From Sarcomyxa edulis (lineage: Eukaryota > Basidiomycota > Agaricomycetes > Agaricales > Mycenaceae), in assembly GCA_009761415.1 (NCBI GenBank), contig QUOL01000003.1, forward strand, positions 682,001-746,000: a DNA stretch of 64,000 bases, in the 5' to 3' direction. Every line of letters starts with the position of its first letter. Position 1 is the first letter of the stretch. The notes beneath the pieces are model-generated. The model was given only the letters and a program-made list of their open reading frames with translations. It was not told the DNA's origin and made no database searches. This document shows positions 59,616-64,000 of the stretch, piece after piece. Position numbers and translations under genes: made by a program.

Positions 59616-60071
59616 TGATATTGTGTAGAATTCGCGTTATAGCCTGGGGAGGAACGCGATGCTGTGCTAGGAGATTTCGAAGGATATGATAGATACCAGA
59701 CAACAAGTTCAAGTTGAAGTGTATAAAACAAGAAGTAGCTCGCGCAACCAGAACATAACTCGGTTGACTTGTTCACGTTGTGGCCCCGGATGATTTCCGG
59801 GTGTCGAGGAGGAGCTCGTCAAGAATTGTACGATGAGGCCACGGTCATGTGAGGTTATTCTCACGGCACGCGTCGCGTTTGAAACAAACTGAATTCTACT
59901 GAATTGTACACGACTGACTTTTCTTGGCTAGTTCAGAGGCGAAATTCTATATATTCGATATCATGACAACAACTAGAGATACGTAACAGCAACAGAGGAA
60001 GTGACAAGTCGGAGATGAAAGTAGTTTGAGAGGGGGTCAAATTAGGCTTGAGACCGTGCTCCGACATGCGG
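59616..60071. other. Intergenic: Rae1 promoter region
   Basis: No coding frame is supported; this is the upstream region of Rae1 (transcribed leftwards from 59615). Confidence 0.5.
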
Positions 60072-60672
60072 TCAAGGTCCAAGGATGAAGTTGATGGAGG
60101 TAGTGTAGTTGGGGTCGTACAGTTCATTGTTTCCAACGCCACCAGTAAGCAGCCCAGCAATCCTCCCCTTACCGTCGACGACCAGGTCAGAGGCGTATCC
60201 GCGCTTCATTACAATATTACACGAGTCATTGTTGTTGTTTGAGCTAGGCTGCCATATCACTTCGTCCAGAATGGTGCCGTCAGACTTCAGAAGACAGTTG
60301 TTGGATGTTTGAACGAAGAGGAATTGACGAAGCAGGTAGACATCCAGGCCGTACGCTCCTCGACGAGGATAGAATTGCCTAGATCGATGACATTTCCAAC
60401 ACAGTTGGTCGAGTTGATTTTGATGTCATAGATCCCAATCACCACCCAGTCTCCCCTGAAAGCTTCCTCCTCGACGTCTTTGTTGTCGATCTGCAGAGAT
60501 ACAGAAGCCAGCACTTCCCTCGATGCTTGGGGTAAGTTTCTGCGCAGATGGGAAAATTGAGGGCTGTGGGGAAGGGCTCTCGGGCCCAGGCAGTGGCATT
60601 GGAGGTAAGGACGGGCTTGTATGATTTGGGACCGGCGGAGTGAATGACCTCTAATCGCGAATTTCGACATGG
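60072..60672 (-). pseudogene. Decayed serine-protease-like gene (trypsin-like fold family)
   Basis: Two overlapping frames read as parts of one Agaricomycete family. The first runs from an ATG near 60672 to CVGNVIDLGNSILVEERTAWM (60345-60410). A frameshift near 60300-60350 leads into LKSDGTILDEVIWQPSS, NIVMKRGYAS, then VVDGKGRIAGLLTGG and a stop at 60072. In intact relatives, as I recall them, a segment with a GDSGS-type serine motif lies between the MKRG and VVDGLGRI-GLLTGG stretches. Here these two are nearly adjacent, so the catalytic serine region is missing. The frameshift plus the deletion suggest a dead copy; a functional spliced form cannot be excluded. Confidence 0.5.
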
Positions 60673-61321
60673 TCATCGTCAATACCACAAGCAGAAAGAA
60701 TGCCCCTGCAGTGAATCGCGACTGCGATACGATCCTTAACAGTAGGAGAGCCAGGGCTGACTCCCATTCATACAAAGAGGAGACGACGACGACTAGCCAG
60801 CGTTCCACATGCGGGCTGGGTGAAGACTCGTACATTTCACACCCTTGGAGTCGAGGTAGGCAACCATGGCAGAACCGACTATAGTCTTCCACATCTCGCG
60901 GAGAGGGTGCGAGCCCAAAGGACTACGTTCCTTGGGAGATATGCATCTAGACCCGTCCCGTCGACCAGGCGGTCGTACTAGAGCGAGCAACTGAATGAGG
61001 CCGAGAAGGAATCCCGTAGTAGATATATCTGGCTTCGGCGGTACGACTCAGTCGTCGAGTTGAACGAGTTGCGTCGTTGGTGGCGGCAATAGCAATACGA
61101 GTGGCATAGATATGGTTGTCCAGGAAGAGCAGCGAAGAAGAGAGAATTTTCGACGACGCGGCCCTACAGCACCTCGCCTACTACAAGGAGACGACATGAT
61201 AAAGATGCTAACAACACAAAAAGAAGAGATGCTAAACTTGAACTTGTATGTGGTCGTAGCCTTATAGCGGAGAAGGACGGTCAAGAGAGGTCAAGTCCCC
61301 AGTGACTGACCGCCACCCGCC
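60673..61321. other. Intergenic upstream of Mg-chelatase-lid-like gene
   Basis: Short frames on both strands without family resemblance; part may be further decayed sequence of the pseudogene to the left. Confidence 0.4.
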
Positions 61322-63582
61322 ATGTTGGACCTCCCCAAGCCAGGCACCCACGGTTTCTTTCCAGCTCTTCTCAATCATCTCTCAGGAAATAATCCAATCG
61401 ATTCAGCCTCTCCAGATGCAACAATCATACATGCTCTCCTTCTCTGTCTCATCACATCCACTCAGGAGGGCCAACTGACCCCGAGCCAGTCTAAGCATCT
61501 CATTCTTCGTACATCCCAAGCTGAGGATGTAGGAACTGTCGTTAAACTGGTCCATTCGGTACGCTTTCTGTCTTTGTTCAGATATGTCAAGTATATTGTG
61601 CGACCAGTTCCCAGATTTTAACGACACAATTCGCATACTCAGCGCAAAAGCTCAAACTCAAACCACCTATTCTACCTCGTTCGACCAATACCAAGCGGCC
61701 GAATGTACATCGACATTCGTCCAGCAATACAACACCTACTGCCAACTCTCACTTCCATACCTCCCGCGCCGAGTCTTATGACACGGACGAAGACGATGCC
61801 ACCACGAACGTAAACGCGTTTCTACGATCATTATTCCTCCCTCCCAATTTCACTCAGGACCCATTTCAGAGGACGGAAGACGAGTATGAGGACACGGATG
61901 ATAGAAACGCAGGATCTTCAAGGAGACGGAGACGGAAGATGCCATCCCGATCGAGGTCCAGATCAAAGTCGAAATCTCGCTATCCTGACTCGGCAGACGG
62001 TACGTTTACTCTCAATAGCACTGAGGGACATGAATGGATGCGTCTCCCTTCCGTATCTACACTAGCCACTGGCTCAAAGCCTATAATCGAAGTTGAAGAA
62101 GGAGGGAGAGTGAAAGCCAACCAACATCGGAGAGCCAGTGGTTGTGACAAGAAACGTCGGCTTAGTACAGGTACCGTCCTCCCAACTTTACCTCGTGCAC
62201 TTGTGGTATCGGGGTTAGAATATGCGAGTGTGTGCGTTCAAAGAGAATTCAATCGGGTTCTCGTGGATGGGAGTGTGGTCATTGAAGGCAGTCGGTGTTG
62301 TGGGCATCACGAACCGGATGAAGGCAGCCAGGATGATCTCGATGGGGTATGGAATCTACCAGACGGATTCCTAGTCGTATATGTATGCCCTTGGGACCCG
62401 AGGGAGAGACCAAAAATACACAAGAGTCTGGTGAGCCCTTTGCATGGTCATTGAACGTAAAACGTCTTCCAACTAACGTGATTTTTGGGAATCAAGCTCG
62501 ATAAATTCTCTATAAGCGCCACAATATCATTAACAAACGCGACACGACACGCGTATCGTTCCCTTTCGTTGCATTCTTATTCCCATTCGCACCAATCGCG
62601 TTCTTTCTCGACCCCTCTTCCCCTCCAGTTCCCACCGTCAAAAAATTCCTACCCAAGCTCTATACCCGACTCTTATTTCACTTTCCCCGTACCAGAGCCT
62701 GAAACCGCAGCGCGAGCAAGCCAATCCTTTGATACGAAGTTCCCTGTACATAGCCCCGATGTCCAACCCGTACCCATACCCACACCCCAACCCGCGCAAT
62801 TACAACCAGACCCTCCACTCCTAGAAACCCTCCTCCCCGTTCTCCGCACCTGTTATTCCAGAACCATCATCCCCTCCCCAATCTCTCTCTACCTCTCAGA
62901 TCTCTTCTCAGCGGCACGCCACCACCCCCAACTAGACGGAACCTTGTTGACCGTTAAAGCAATGAAGGACGTCGAGGATCTCGCGAGAGCACAACGAGTC
63001 TTGAATGGGGATGTTACCGGGAGTGAGGTTTTGTCGATCGCTCGGGATGGGCGTAGTGCCACACAAGAACAAGATAGTGACTTGACGTCATCCTATACTG
63101 ATGATGGGACTGGTAATGGTGGCGTGGGTTGGGAAGATTTGGGAAACGACGTTAATAGTATCAGTGATATCCGAGGCATCGGGAACATAAACATGATTGG
63201 AACTGGGGCTATGAAAATCGAGCTTTCACCTCCATCCTTCGATATTGATCCCCGTGCGCCTTTGACATCATCGACATCATCCGAGGAGAGTTTACGAGCA
63301 CAATCTTCGATATCGATATCTTATCTAGATGTCTCCGAAGCGGACATTGCACGAATCGCACCGCGGGTGATGTCTCATCGACTACGCGTGCGGGACGGGC
63401 CTGAAGATGAGATATTGGGGAGTGCGTTGTTTGGAGCTGTCAAGAGTGGTAAACCCACTGCGAGATACGGTGGGATGCGTGGGGGAGAACGAGTCGGTGA
63501 TCTCGATGAGGGTGATTTGGATGAGCTTGCATGCAGGAGTACGGTCAAGGATATTTTAGTTGGGATCTTGATGGATGTCTAG
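61322..63582 (+). CDS. Hypothetical protein with magnesium-chelatase AAA-lid-like segment
   Basis: Exons 61322-61558, 61615-62430, 62497-63582; 2139 nt, 712 aa. The acceptor at 61614 was chosen because it opens the whole 816-nt second exon (HSILTTQFAYSAQ, then KPPILPR). Residues about 470-510 (SLYLSDLFSAARHHPQLDGTLLTVKAMKDVEDLARAQRVL) match the helical lid that follows the AAA+ core in magnesium chelatase/MoxR-like ATPases, where a conserved run of small residues precedes an Ala-rich helix. No Walker A or B motif is visible, so this is not an active ATPase by itself. An RS-type run (SRSRSRSKSKS) sits near residue 195. The middle segment VVSGLEYASVCVQREFNRVL may be part of the same fold. Role unknown. 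Confidence 0.7.
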
Positions 63583-63814
63583 TACTAAGGAGATACATTG
63601 GTCAATTCCAACTATGACTATAATGAGAAATAGCCAAACATATCAACTTCAGAACGGTAATTAAATAGCGAGTTAGTGGATCCAGTTACCAAGACTGCAA
63701 GATTCAGAGCAGTTTGACGTATAAACCCTCCTTTTCACAGCCCTGAGGCACAACCTATAAAGGACGGTTGCGGTGTGTTCAACATCGACGAATGAAAAGA
63801 TGTTTATTGATACT

Positions 63815-64000
63815 CTATACTTGGTTGTCACTAGGGTCCGTAAAATAATCTGGTGGCGACGATAGAGAATCGCGTCGCGTTTGCTGCAAATTCACAATCT
63901 CCTGCCTCAGTAATTCCACTTGATTGTGCAGACGTAGCACATCACGAGAAATCGGTCCGTCGACGGATGGGGGCCCATTGACGGTACCGGACTGTCTTTC
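63815..64000 (-). CDS. C-terminal end of a coiled-coil protein with PPxY tail (partial)
   Basis: The frame is open to the window edge and stops at 63815-63817. The visible 61 residues contain a heptad-like helix (RDVLRLHNQVELLRQEIVNLQQ) followed by SLSSPPDYFTDPSDNQV. The PPDY tetrapeptide is a PPxY-type WW-domain ligand, common at the cytosolic tails of mushroom single-pass membrane proteins. The rest of the gene lies to the right. Confidence 0.6.
   Translation of the reverse strand, partial: ERQSGTVNGPPSVDGPISRDVLRLHNQVELLRQEIVNLQQTRRDSLSSPPDYFTDPSDNQV

Noticed and set aside
1..64000. tRNA, rRNA or CRISPR features
   Set aside because: I scanned by eye for tRNA B-box-like GGTTCGANTCC sequences and regular direct repeats and found no credible candidate; a tRNA-scan would settle this.

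Overview
The window is nuclear DNA from a mushroom-type basidiomycete (Agaricomycetes, probably Agaricales). The sequence evidence is genes broken by many short introns (about 48-65 nt, GT...AG with CTNAC-like branch sites), very small exons, short intergenic gaps on both strands, CT-rich leaders, and families typical of this class: degenerate F-box proteins, GH92/GH16/GH128 enzymes, and Zn2Cys6 plus fungal_trans regulators. I see no rRNA, tRNA, CRISPR array or prokaryotic signal. Gene models were assembled by hand from splice signals. For most of them the exon lengths add up to a complete open frame with a stop, which is strong internal support.

Layout. 1-7 kb: a Wee1-type mitotic kinase (5' end outside the window) and a homeodomain transcription factor, both on +. 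7.9-11.9 kb: two F-box-like proteins on +, probably an old tandem duplication. 12.4-19.1 kb: two - strand genes, a Rap1-like telomere protein (BRCT plus three Myb-like domains) and the Cdc42 exchange factor Cdc24 (CH-like, DH, PH, PB1), followed by a 2.6 kb stretch with no gene. 21.7-27.2 kb: an SNAPC3-like snRNA transcription factor (-) and RNase H2 subunit B (+), head to head across only 146 bp, then a membrane protein with a degenerate Smr-like tail. 27.4-31.1 kb: a secreted GH92 mannosidase. 31.7-33.9 kb: peptidyl-tRNA hydrolase and an orphan protein with a basic N-terminus. 34.1-40.7 kb: two tiny paralogous membrane-protein genes flanking a GPI-type GH16 glucanase, a 264 bp MITE, a GPI-type GH128 glucanase, and Yae1. 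41.4-50.6 kb: two tandemly duplicated Zn2Cys6 regulators separated by 2.2 kb that contains inverted repeats. 50.9-54.6 kb: a pterin-dehydratase-like protein, an aldo/keto reductase and a ZCCHC9-like zinc-knuckle protein. 55.2-57.1 kb: an orphan 598-aa protein with internal repeats. 58.1-59.6 kb: the mRNA export factor Rae1. 60.1-60.7 kb: a decayed serine-protease-like gene. 61.3-63.6 kb: a protein with a magnesium-chelatase-lid-like segment. 63.8 kb to the edge: the 3' end of a further - strand gene.

There are no operons. Functional themes do recur: cell-cycle and polarity control (Wee1, Cdc24), genome and RNA housekeeping (Rap1, RNase H2B, SNAPC3, Rae1, ZCCHC9, Pth1, Yae1), and secreted carbohydrate-active enzymes within 12.4 kb (GH92, GH16, GH128). 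The most unusual items are the microexon-bearing small membrane gene pair, the three-Myb Rap1, the duplicated regulators sharing a 6-nt exon inside their zinc cluster, and the 598-aa repeat protein.
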